Of a stretch of 64,000 nucleotides of DNA, positions 55,242 through 63,698 are shown piece after piece. The stretch spans positions 496,001 to 560,000 of the forward strand of contig NZ_RCNV01000001.1 of NCBI RefSeq assembly GCF_003667275.1, read 5' to 3'. Made by a program: the position numbers and the translations under genes. Every line of letters starts with the position of its first letter. Position 1 is the first letter of the stretch. Origin of the DNA: Mesonia aquimarina (lineage in GTDB: Bacteria > Bacteroidota > Bacteroidia > Flavobacteriales > Flavobacteriaceae). The notes beneath the pieces are model-generated. The model was not told the DNA's origin and searched no databases. It worked only from the letters and a program-made list of their open reading frames with translations.

Positions 55242-56189
55242 TTAATTCTCAGCATTTGAAGATATTTCTGACACTTCAATTTTCCCGAAAAGCTTTTCTT
55301 TCCAATTATTCCAACGATATACTTTTGCCATAATCAGTAAAAAAATCGGGTAAATAATTAATACCGGAAATAAAACATCTAAGCCCTCACTCGGTTTTGA
55401 AATATCTTTCAAAATAGATTCTGATTGAAAAGCGGTCCAATCTGCCGTTACCAGCAAAACCCCAATTAGGTTATTGCCTGCGTGAAAACCTAAGGAAAGT
55501 TCCATCCCTTCGTCCATTAACGTGATAATACCCAGAAATAAACCGGTACCAATGTAATAAACCATAATAATATTCCCCATTTGACCGACTTCTGGATTAA
55601 AAAAATGTAAACCGCCAAAAATTAACGAAGTCATAAGTAGTGGAAACCATCTATTTTTGGCAAATAAACCAAAGCCTTGCATTAAATAGCCTCTAAAAAC
55701 ATATTCTTCTAAACTAGTTTGAATGGGTACCATAACTATAGCAATACAAAAGAGTATAAGAAAAGGAATAGGCTGAAAATTAAATATATAATCACCGGGA
55801 TTCGTTTTAAAATCAATAATTGTTACTACAATTGTAAAAACTGCTACTAGTGAAAATCCAAAAAATATGCGTTTCCAATCTATTTTTCTACGAGTCGTGG
55901 TAAGCAATTTAAAAGGTTGCTGATGTAATCCTTTTAAAGCACCATATAAACCAACAAAACCAACTGCAAAAGAAAACAACATTAAAAATGTAAGCCAGTT
56001 AGTGTTTAATAAATTCATGGCCTCTTGCATGCTTGTTTCCCCCTTTGCTAATTTTTCAATACCTCCTTCAAAAACCATAGCAATAACTAAAGGGATTTGA
56101 CCAATAACTGAGGCTATTATAACTAAAACTGATCCTATTAAATATCTCCAAAAATCATGTGGATATTTAACTGCTTGTGCTATAAACAT
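55242..56189 (-). CDS. CPBP-family intramembrane glutamic endopeptidase
   Basis: Polytopic membrane protein of 315 residues with about eight helices. Catalytic motifs: SLEEYVFRGYLMQGF (EExxxR), SLIFGGLHFFNPEVG (second His) and LGFHAGNN (third His/Asn). Family members process prenylated or cell-surface proteins, or act in bacteriocin immunity; here it sits between menC and menE in the same orientation. Confidence 0.9.
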   Translation of the reverse strand: MFIAQAVKYPHDFWRYLIGSVLVIIASVIGQIPLVIAMVFEGGIEKLAKGETSMQEAMNLLNTNWLTFLMLFSFAVGFVGLYGALKGLHQQPFKLLTTTRRKIDWKRIFFGFSLVAVFTIVVTIIDFKTNPGDYIFNFQPIPFLILFCIAIVMVPIQTSLEEYVFRGYLMQGFGLFAKNRWFPLLMTSLIFGGLHFFNPEVGQMGNIIMVYYIGTGLFLGIITLMDEGMELSLGFHAGNNLIGVLLVTADWTAFQSESILKDISKPSEGLDVLFPVLIIYPIFLLIMAKVYRWNNWKEKLFGKIEVSEISSNAEN

Positions 56190-56193
56190 AAAC

Positions 56194-57234
56194 TTATTTT
56201 AAGATTATTGTATCCCAACTTTTTTTGGGGTTGTAGGTTAAAAATTCTTTTTTTACGGTTAAAGGACTATCAATATTATTGGTATATAAACTACCTGTGC
56301 CTAAGCCTTGCGGTAATTTTGTTTTATGTGTATATGTCCATTGTGCAATTGCATTTAGGCCCAAATTACTTTCTAATGCACTGGTAATCCACCAGTCTAT
56401 TTCATTTTGTTCTGCTGCGCTAATCCAATCTTGGCTTGCTTGAAAACCACCAAGTAAACTAGGTTTTAAAATGATGTATTGTGGCTGTATGGTTTGTAGT
56501 AATTCTTCTTTTTTTGTTACGGAGAAAACACCTATTAATTCTTCATCTAAAGCAATGGGCAAAGGAGTTTTTTTACATAAAGTTTTCATAGCTTCAAATT
56601 GCCCTTGCTTTATTGGTTGTTCTATGCTATGTAAATCTAACTTACTCAATTTTTCTAATTTCAACAAAGCTTCATCCGGATGAAAAGCACCATTGGCATC
56701 TACGCGAAGTTCTATGGTTTCTGAAGAAAACTCTTTTCTGATATAGCTCAACAAGTCCAGTTCTTGTTGAAAGTCTATAGCTCCTATTTTTAATTTGATA
56801 CAAGAAAACCCTTGTTCAATTTTTTCTTCAATTTGCTTTTTCATAAAAGATTTCTCTCCCATCCAAATCAATCCATTGATAGGAATTTTGCCCGAACCTA
56901 AGGTAAAATCAGAGGGAAATAATTCAAACGGATTTTTTACTGATAAGGATTGAATTGCCATTTCTAATCCAAATAAAATGGCTGGAAATTCTTCTAATTG
57001 ATCTCGTAAAAAAGAATAGTCTTTATTAATATTTTTACACAACCATTTTAATTTTTCTTCAAAATCTGGACGATCATCTATACTTAAGCCTCTTAAAATA
57101 CCGCATTCGCCTACTCCAATTTTACTTTGATCTTCTATTATTAAAAACCAAGTTTCTTTAGTATGAAGAACGCCCCGCGAAGTTCCACTGGGGCGTTTAA
57201 AATTTAAAATATGCCTTTTATATTTTGCTTTCAT
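56194..57234 (-). CDS. menC: o-Succinylbenzoate synthase
   Basis: Enolase-superfamily dehydratase of menaquinone synthesis, 346 residues. Catalytic acid-base Lys in CIKLKIG, metal ligands in RVDANGAF, HSIEQPI and ALDEEL, and second catalytic Lys in ILKPSLLGG. Divergent members with this fold can also be dipeptide epimerases, but the menE neighbour supports menC. It starts on the stop codon of the upstream UPF0173 gene. Confidence 0.9.
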   Translation of the reverse strand: MKAKYKRHILNFKRPSGTSRGVLHTKETWFLIIEDQSKIGVGECGILRGLSIDDRPDFEEKLKWLCKNINKDYSFLRDQLEEFPAILFGLEMAIQSLSVKNPFELFPSDFTLGSGKIPINGLIWMGEKSFMKKQIEEKIEQGFSCIKLKIGAIDFQQELDLLSYIRKEFSSETIELRVDANGAFHPDEALLKLEKLSKLDLHSIEQPIKQGQFEAMKTLCKKTPLPIALDEELIGVFSVTKKEELLQTIQPQYIILKPSLLGGFQASQDWISAAEQNEIDWWITSALESNLGLNAIAQWTYTHKTKLPQGLGTGSLYTNNIDSPLTVKKEFLTYNPKKSWDTIILK

Positions 57235-57914
57235 TATATTTCTATACTTTCTCCGATTGGCAGCAAAATTAACTCTTTATTTTTCATCCTAAACTTTTCT
57301 TTAGCCACTTTATGATCAATTTTTATATAACCAAAAGTATCATAATGGCATCCTAAAATTTTATTACATTCAATATAATCGCTGGCTACAATGGCATCGT
57401 CTACTCCCATCGTAAAATTATCTCCAATCGGTAAAACAGCTAAATCTAGTTTTGTTCGCATTGGGATTAGCTTCATATCCATCGTTAAGGCTGTATCTCC
57501 CGCAATGTATATATTTTTTTCGGCAGCCTCAATCACAAATCCTCCAGGTTGTCCTCCATAACTTCCATCAGGAAAAGAACTGGTATGAATTGCATTTACA
57601 TATTTTACTTTACCAAAATCAAATTGCCATTTTCCTCCATGATTCATCGGGTGAACTTCAAACCCTTTGTCTGCGTAATGATTTGCTATTTCATAATTAC
57701 TAACAATCGTAGCATCTGTATTTTTTGCTATGGTTTCTGCATCTAAAATATGGTCTTGATGCGCATGAGTAAGCAAGATGTAATCTGCCTTTAATTTATT
57801 GATATCAATTTTATCTTTTGCTAAATCATTTCCTGTAATAAATGGATCAACAATAATATGCTTTCCGGATACTTCTATCCCTAAAGAATTTTGACCGTAG
57901 AATGATATTTTCAT
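57234..57914 (-). CDS. UPF0173 metal-dependent hydrolase
   Basis: Metallo-beta-lactamase-fold protein of 226 residues. Zinc motif LLTHAHQDHILDAE, middle His in NAIHTSSFPDG, Asp in IAGDTALTMDMKLI, and C-terminal ILGCHYDTFGYIKID. First gene of the men-linked minus-strand set. The substrate is unknown; the operon suggests a link to menaquinone synthesis. Confidence 0.9.
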   Translation of the reverse strand: MKISFYGQNSLGIEVSGKHIIVDPFITGNDLAKDKIDINKLKADYILLTHAHQDHILDAETIAKNTDATIVSNYEIANHYADKGFEVHPMNHGGKWQFDFGKVKYVNAIHTSSFPDGSYGGQPGGFVIEAAEKNIYIAGDTALTMDMKLIPMRTKLDLAVLPIGDNFTMGVDDAIVASDYIECNKILGCHYDTFGYIKIDHKVAKEKFRMKNKELILLPIGESIEI

Positions 57915-58095
57915 AAGTAATAGCTTTTTATTTTTTACTCCCTGAAATTATAAAAAGTATTACTGTAACACTATAAATTCACAATAAAATAACATTTTGA
58001 TCAATTGTTAAAAATAAAATATACCCAGAATCAGGTATTTACTTGAACGCTTCTAAATGTGATCTTTGGTAAACAAAACAAACCGTATTTAGATC

Positions 58096-58575
58096 ATGAA
58101 AAATTACAATCATTTTATGAAAATTATCATCTGCATAAATGTAATGATGAGTTTATTTTCTTGCGACCAAAGCGATGAAACTGAAGTTGATCTAATTGGA
58201 AACGAAGGAAACCCTCGCTTTAACTTAGAATTTGATAGAAGTGATGGAGCCGATTTAGATTTGTATGTAAAAACACCTAATGGTGTAATGATGTATTTTG
58301 CAAACCCAAGTTATGAAGGCGGAAAAGTAGATGTAGATTGCCTTTGTGGAGATTGCCCCGATGGTCCTAATGAAAATATTTACTGGAAAGAAGGCACAGC
58401 ACCTACCGGTAAATATGAGTATTGGGTTGAATATTATGACAGTTGTGGTAATATCCATAAACCAACAGATTTCACCTTAAGAGTAACACAAAACGGAAAA
58501 CTATTAAGTTTACAAAATGGAAAAATAAGAAAAGGAATTAGCGAAAAATTTGTACATACACAAAAAAAGCCTTAA
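58096..58575 (+). CDS. Lipoprotein with DUF2135/YfaP-like domain
   Basis: Lipoprotein of 159 residues; lipobox MMSLFSCDQ (Cys near residue 23). The beta-sandwich motif FDRSDGADLDLYVKTPNG matches DUF2135/YfaP-type domains, with a cysteine cluster DCLCGDCPDGP (C-x-C-x2-C) and another Cys in YYDSCGNIHKP. Start could be M1 or M8 (MKIIICINVMMS). Single-gene unit, convergent with the DUF6029 gene. Function unknown. Confidence 0.78.
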   Translation: MKNYNHFMKIIICINVMMSLFSCDQSDETEVDLIGNEGNPRFNLEFDRSDGADLDLYVKTPNGVMMYFANPSYEGGKVDVDCLCGDCPDGPNENIYWKEGTAPTGKYEYWVEYYDSCGNIHKPTDFTLRVTQNGKLLSLQNGKIRKGISEKFVHTQKKP

Positions 58576-58596
58576 AACCGACTGGCATTAAGGCTT
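58567..58596 (-). terminator. Rho-independent terminator of the DUF6029/TlpA genes (minus strand)
   Basis: Stem AAGCCTTAA/TTAAGGCTT (58567-58575 and 58588-58596). Read on the minus strand it is followed by TTTTT. It overlaps the 3' end of the convergent lipoprotein gene. Confidence 0.7.
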
Positions 58597-58617
58597 CGCT
58601 AAAAAAACAATTTTACT

Positions 58618-60270
58618 TTAAAAAGTTGTGGTAATATTTAATGTAAGCCCAGTATTTTCAGGAACAAAACGGCAAACACCTCCAACACAGATTAAACCAC
58701 CACGCTGTCTTCCATAATTTAAAGCTACACGTGTTCTGCCTTCGGTATAACTTCCGCCTACATTATAATAATGTATTTTTCCCTCACCGCCATAATTCCA
58801 AGAGTCGGCAACGTAAAGACCAAAACTTGAAGAAAAATTATATTCGGCAACAGCTGCTGCCCAGTTTTTTCGATCTTGTTTTGTCCATAAATGCTGTAAT
58901 TCTAAACGAGCAGATTTTCCGCCACCTAAACGATAAGTATGCTCAGCTACCGCAACGTTTGACTTAATATCTGTAAATCCAAGCGGACTACCATCGGTAA
59001 TTCCTTTATCTATAATTGAATTAGTATAATAATAAATTGCACTCAATTCTTTTGTCCATCTCTTTTTAATTTCCAATGTTGCCTCTCTAAAATAGCGGTC
59101 TCCTCCAGAACCTATAAATTCTGAAGAGTAACTATCGGTTTCAACATCAAACTCAGCATCTAAACCACCCCAGTATGCAAAATTTCCTGATAATTTTGTT
59201 CCATATTTTCCGCCTAGAGCCGTACCTTTTTCCAAGGTATAGTAAATATCAAACTGTCCGCCCATTTCACCGGCTTGTTGCTGAAAGTCTAAAATTAATA
59301 ACCTTGATTGTGGATTATATACATAAATATTTGAAAGTAAATAATCGTGTTGTTTTGTTAATGCAGGAACAAAGTTTATACGTTGCTGGTTAAACTGATT
59401 TCCTTCAGCTAAACGATCTGAATAAAAACTAAAGTTTTCCATTCTTCTTACCGTACCATTGATACCTAAGCCACTTTGTGCATACCCCAAAGTAAGCAAT
59501 AAAGCATTTCCTTTATAGACATTGGCATTATTGGTGATTTGCCCTTCATTTACTAATACATCAGGTTCTTTATGAACAGCTTCAAAATTAGCATAGAAGG
59601 TTTTATAAAATAAATCTACTCTACCCGAATAAGCATTTACAGTAGTAGGAACTTTTGCATTTCCCATATTGTCTTGATAACGTCCTACATAACTCCCGCC
59701 TAAATCTAAAAATAAATTATCTACATCTAATAATTGTCCTACATCAATATTAGTATCTAATCCTTGCACTACTCCATCTGAAGTTTCAAAACCTACACGT
59801 TGTTCTCCATAAACAGCAGTTAAATCCCAAAAATCTGTTGGAGAAAACTTTACTCGAGCCCCTTTTAGTGCTGTATTAACTCCTAATTGCCGATCTTCCC
59901 AAGATCTTAAAATAAGACCATTACCGAATTGCTCATAAAAATATCCTGCAGTAATATCTAAAGATTCGTGTTCAAAATTCAAGTAGTAATTAGCAACTCC
60001 ATTTCCTTCTAAAACCGGATCGTAACCTAAAAGTGGAGTTGGTAAATAAGCTTCATATTGAATTCCGGCAGTAAATTTACCGACTTCGTAATTTAAAAGA
60101 AAATAATTATTAGAACGGAATTGATCATCGGGGGCTAAAACTCCTAATTCTGAATCGTCTTGCAACCATTGCGAATTAGATTCAAAGCCACCTGAAAAGT
60201 TTCCTAATTCTTGTGCATTACTTGTTACGCTGATGAAAATCAGCACATATAAAATTTTATAAAATTTCAT
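58618..60270 (-). CDS. DUF6029 outer-membrane protein
   Basis: Predicted outer-membrane barrel of 550 residues: signal peptide (LYVLIFISVTSNA), N-terminal GNFSGGFESNSQWLQDD, repeated amphipathic strands (YFLLNYEVGKFTAGIQYEAYLP, DFWDLTAVYGEQRVGF) and the end RVALNYGRQRGGLICVGGVCRFVPENTGLTLNITTTF. The CVGGVCRF motif near the C-terminus is characteristic. It follows a TlpA-type gene by 15 bases. Function unknown; co-occurrence with thioredoxin-fold and T9SS proteins is common in Flavobacteriia. Confidence 0.86.
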   Translation of the reverse strand: MKFYKILYVLIFISVTSNAQELGNFSGGFESNSQWLQDDSELGVLAPDDQFRSNNYFLLNYEVGKFTAGIQYEAYLPTPLLGYDPVLEGNGVANYYLNFEHESLDITAGYFYEQFGNGLILRSWEDRQLGVNTALKGARVKFSPTDFWDLTAVYGEQRVGFETSDGVVQGLDTNIDVGQLLDVDNLFLDLGGSYVGRYQDNMGNAKVPTTVNAYSGRVDLFYKTFYANFEAVHKEPDVLVNEGQITNNANVYKGNALLLTLGYAQSGLGINGTVRRMENFSFYSDRLAEGNQFNQQRINFVPALTKQHDYLLSNIYVYNPQSRLLILDFQQQAGEMGGQFDIYYTLEKGTALGGKYGTKLSGNFAYWGGLDAEFDVETDSYSSEFIGSGGDRYFREATLEIKKRWTKELSAIYYYTNSIIDKGITDGSPLGFTDIKSNVAVAEHTYRLGGGKSARLELQHLWTKQDRKNWAAAVAEYNFSSSFGLYVADSWNYGGEGKIHYYNVGGSYTEGRTRVALNYGRQRGGLICVGGVCRFVPENTGLTLNITTTF

Positions 60271-60285
60271 CTACTTGATATTCTC

Positions 60286-60606
60286 TTAGTTAGCGTATTC
60301 TTTTATTTTCTCATACAATTCATCTTCAGCTCCGGGAGAATAACCAGAATGCCTGTAGACAATTTTATTATTTTTCACTAACAATGTTAGTGGAACTGAT
60401 GAGGCACCTAATGCACGCTTAAAATCATTATTTGTATCTAATAAAATAGTGTATTCCCAGCCTTTCCCACTAATTAATGGTCTAACTCTTTTAACGGTTC
60501 TAGCATCATCTACAGAAACTGCATATAACTCTATACCTGTCTCTTCTTGCCAATCCACATAAACATCATTAATAGCGTCTAACTCCTTTAAACAAGGAAC
60601 ACACCA
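60286..60606 (-). pseudogene. TlpA-type thioredoxin, N-terminal part missing
   Basis: The frame holds the thioredoxin motif WCVPC and what follows (LKELDAINDVYVDWQEE, VSVDDARTVKRVRPLI, ILLDTNNDFKRALG, VPLTLLVKNNKIVYRHSGY). Upstream of the Trp the frame gives Tyr then a TAA stop, where TlpA proteins have about 60 more residues with a signal peptide and the FWAxWC strand. The 5' end is lost at a junction shared with the divergent gene. About 107 codons remain. Either a deletion or a chimeric join. Confidence 0.72.
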
Positions 60607-61554
60607 ATATTAGAACGTTTTACAAGCGCAACTTGCGGACCCTGTGCATCATTTAACAATCAGGTTTTTAATAATTTTCATCAGCAACGAAATGGAGATT
60701 ATGTTTATATCGCTTATCATATGGATTTCCCAGATTATTCAAGTCAAGGTGGAGCAGCTGGAGATCCCTATTACATTGAAGCTGCTGGAACAAGATTTAG
60801 CTATTATGGTTTAAGCGGAGTTCCTAGTTTAGTAGAAGGAGGTAATATTTTTGATATTTTTGCTCCTGGAAACACAAGCACAAATCTTGGCAATACTGTA
60901 GATGCAGCTTTAAATAGAAATGCTTATTTTGAAATTACTTCTGCAAATGCTACAATCGAAAACAATGAGGTTTCTTTAGATTTAGATATACTTCCATACT
61001 TAAATGGTGAATTTACCATTTTTGCAGCAGTAAAAGAGAATGAAACTGTCGGAAATGTTTTACCTCCTAATGTAGGAGGAAATGGAGAAAATGAATTTGT
61101 AGATGTTATGATGAAAATGATTCCTAACGCAGAAGGCACCACGATAGATTTCACATCAGGAACTTCTTATCAAACGACTTTGACAGCCGATTTATCCAAT
61201 ACTTTTATTGAAGATTATACTGATTTAAATGTAGTTGTATTTATACAACATATGCCTTCTAAAACAATTATGCAAGCGGCAAATGCTGACACTACATTAG
61301 GAACAGAAGATTTTATATCTGATAGTACATTTAAAATCTATCCTAACCCTGCTAATAATGGATTTGTAAATATAACAATGCAACAAGCAGGAACTATTGA
61401 AGTTTATGATTTAACCGGAAGATTAGTTGTTAAATCCATTGATTTAAAAGTCGGTGATAATAAATTAAATATTAATGAATTATCGAATGGTGTTTATATC
61501 ACTAAAATTAATTCTAATAATAAAACTTCAAGTCAAAAATTAATTATTAATTAA
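60604..61554 (+). pseudogene. Thioredoxin-like T9SS protein, N-terminal part missing
   Basis: The frame opens near the junction and reads PILERFTSATCGPCASFN, a CxxC thioredoxin-like site, then YVYIAYHMDFPDYSSQGGAAG, GLSGVPSLVEGG (cis-Pro loop), an Ig-like segment, and a T9SS tail (FKIYPNPANNGFVN). No signal peptide or start codon precedes the CGPC motif; the next ATG (60721) is inside the fold. The gene is missing its first 20-60 codons. Related T9SS thioredoxin-like proteins are common beside Omp28-type lipoproteins, as here. Confidence 0.75.
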
Positions 61555-61570
61555 TAACAAAAAAAGTTAT

Positions 61571-62293
61571 ATGAAAAAGATTATATCGAGTATTATCTGT
61601 TTATTTATTACTATTAGCATGAGTGCACAATTAGTGATATTAGATAAAGATGATAATGTTATTCAAGATAATCAAACTTTTACTTTCGGCACAACGGATA
61701 TTGGTACTGCCAAGTTAAGTTTGCACATTCAAAACAATTCTTCTCAAATTATAAGAGTTAAAGGAGAAGTTATTTCTTTTTCGGGTACTGATGGAAAAAA
61801 TGTCAAATTTTGCTTAGGAGAATGTCCTACATTTATTAATGTAGGTACGGTGGTTCCTGAAATGGGAGGTTATAATATAGAACCTAATGAAACAACCGAC
61901 GGTATTGGTACTTATTTCTTGAATTTAGATAACTCTAACAATTATATTGAGTACAAATTTAAAATTTATCAAATAGACAATTCTGGAAATCAAGTTGGTA
62001 ATGCTATTACTATTAATTATGTATACGACGCTAATCTAAGTACTTCAACAGAAGAATTAGCTCAAATGGGAGTTGATATTGAAAATACTATTGCTTCAGA
62101 AGAAATTAGACTTCAAACAAGTGAAAATATTTTTGCTTCTATTTATGATTTAAACGGAAAAAAAGTTTTCGAAAAATCATTACAGAACGGAAATCAATCA
62201 ATAAATATTTCTATGCTTAATGCAGGTGTTTACCTTGTTCGATTCAATAATCAATCAGGAAATACAGCTACAGCAAAAATCATAAAAAAGTAA
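61571..62293 (+). CDS. Secreted protein with T9SS sorting domain, unknown function
   Basis: Protein of 240 residues: signal peptide (IICLFITISMSAQ), a beta-sandwich domain (about 20-160: GTAKLSLHIQNNSSQIIRVKGEV, CLGECPTFINVG) and a T9SS tail (ENIFASIYDLNGKKVFEKSL, ending SGNTATAKIIKK). The two Cys in FCLGECP may form a disulfide. Located 16 bases after the thioredoxin-like gene, so probably co-transcribed with it. Function unknown. Confidence 0.78.
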   Translation: MKKIISSIICLFITISMSAQLVILDKDDNVIQDNQTFTFGTTDIGTAKLSLHIQNNSSQIIRVKGEVISFSGTDGKNVKFCLGECPTFINVGTVVPEMGGYNIEPNETTDGIGTYFLNLDNSNNYIEYKFKIYQIDNSGNQVGNAITINYVYDANLSTSTEELAQMGVDIENTIASEEIRLQTSENIFASIYDLNGKKVFEKSLQNGNQSINISMLNAGVYLVRFNNQSGNTATAKIIKK

Positions 62294-62322
62294 ACTATTA
62301 TAACTTTTTATTTGAATTCATT

Positions 62323-62352
62323 AAAAGCGGTATCAAATTTGATCCGCTTTTA
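62323..62352 (+). terminator. Probable terminator after the T9SS gene
   Basis: Stem AAAAGCGG-ATCAAA / TTTGAT-CCGCTTTT with one bulged T (62323-62351). The T-tract is only the TTTT of the stem, so strength is moderate. Confidence 0.5.
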
Positions 62353-62374
62353 GTGGTTTATAAAACTTAACTTT

Positions 62375-63691
62375 ATGTCGAAAATATTAAAATATAGCTT
62401 ATCACTTTTTATATTAGTTATGTTTGCTTGTAGTTCAGAATATGACTATAGTGTAAATGTAGATACAGAAAACCTAAGTTTTGTTACACTAAACACAAAT
62501 CTTACTGAAAAAAGTACTGTAGGCTTAGAAGAACTAGTAAGCTTTAACTTAACCAATGATGTAACCGGAGAAAATATAAGTGAAGCCGCTACATTCTTTA
62601 TTAATGAAGAAGCCATTTCAGGAAATAGTTATGAGCTTCAAGAAGCTGGAACTTATGAAATTTATGCTACTATAGAAGACATAACCAGTAACACTATACA
62701 GCTTGATGTTGTTGATGGCAAATATGTTTCTGTTAATCTAAAAGTAGCGATGAAAGGGCAAACAGTTTTATTCAAAGCTTTTGATACTGATGGAACAGAA
62801 ATTACAGATGAAAGTGCATTTATAGTTAATGATAATCCTATTAACGGAAATGAATTTTCTAGCGAACAATCAGGAACTTACTCTGTAGTTGCTCAACATC
62901 AGGGAACCACAACAGCAATAACAACTTTTGAAATTTATACGGCAAAAAGAAAAGTTGCCCTAGAAGATTACACTGGAGGTTGGTGTGGTTGGTGTCCTCG
63001 TGTTTTATTAGTTATTGAAGAAGTTGAAAAAGTAACAGAAGATGTTGTGACTCTAGCTGTTCATAATAATGATGAAATGGAGTTTGAACAAGAAGAAGTC
63101 CTTAGAAATTCTTTTGATGTAGGAAGCAGTTTACCTAAACTTCGTGCTAATAGAACAGATAATATTAACGTTATTCAAGATAGTCAAATTCCTAATGCAG
63201 TAGATTATATTGCTTCAATGGCAGGTGCTGAGATAAATAATGCTATTGCTATTAATACGAAGTTATATAATGACCAGTTAAAAGTTAATGTTGAATTAAT
63301 TTCAGAAGAATCTTTGCCGAGTTCATATAAATTAGCTGTTTATCTTTATCAAGATGGTTTAGCTTACGAACAAACCAATTATTACAATAACTCAGAAGGT
63401 AGCAAATGGTATCAGCAAGGAAACCCTATACCGGATTTTGTCCATAACCATGTTTTAGAAGCTAGCTTAACTGAAAACCTTTTAGGCGATAACATTGAAA
63501 ATATTTCTGCTTTCGAAACTCTTAATAGAAATATTGGCACATTTAATTTGTCACGTTATTCTCATACAGATAATGGGAACACCTTTGACCCAAGTAGATT
63601 CGGTGTTGCTGTATTTTTAGTTGATGAAAATAACAACGCAATTAATGCACAATCTGTTAAAGCTGGAAAAAATGTTAGTTTTAATGAGTAA
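62375..63691 (+). CDS. Omp28-related outer-membrane lipoprotein
   Basis: Lipoprotein of 438 residues (LFILVMFACSSEYD). Two tandem Ig-like modules (about 35-115 and 118-190), then the Omp28 domain with a thioredoxin-like motif LEDYTGGWCGWCPRVLL, AVHNNDEMEF and a C-terminal beta region (RFGVAVFLVDENNNAIN). Omp28 of Porphyromonas is a surface protein of unclear function. Third thioredoxin-fold gene in this cluster. Converges with menA with a seven-base gap. Confidence 0.85.
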   Translation: MSKILKYSLSLFILVMFACSSEYDYSVNVDTENLSFVTLNTNLTEKSTVGLEELVSFNLTNDVTGENISEAATFFINEEAISGNSYELQEAGTYEIYATIEDITSNTIQLDVVDGKYVSVNLKVAMKGQTVLFKAFDTDGTEITDESAFIVNDNPINGNEFSSEQSGTYSVVAQHQGTTTAITTFEIYTAKRKVALEDYTGGWCGWCPRVLLVIEEVEKVTEDVVTLAVHNNDEMEFEQEEVLRNSFDVGSSLPKLRANRTDNINVIQDSQIPNAVDYIASMAGAEINNAIAINTKLYNDQLKVNVELISEESLPSSYKLAVYLYQDGLAYEQTNYYNNSEGSKWYQQGNPIPDFVHNHVLEASLTENLLGDNIENISAFETLNRNIGTFNLSRYSHTDNGNTFDPSRFGVAVFLVDENNNAINAQSVKAGKNVSFNE

Positions 63692-63698
63692 TTTCTTA

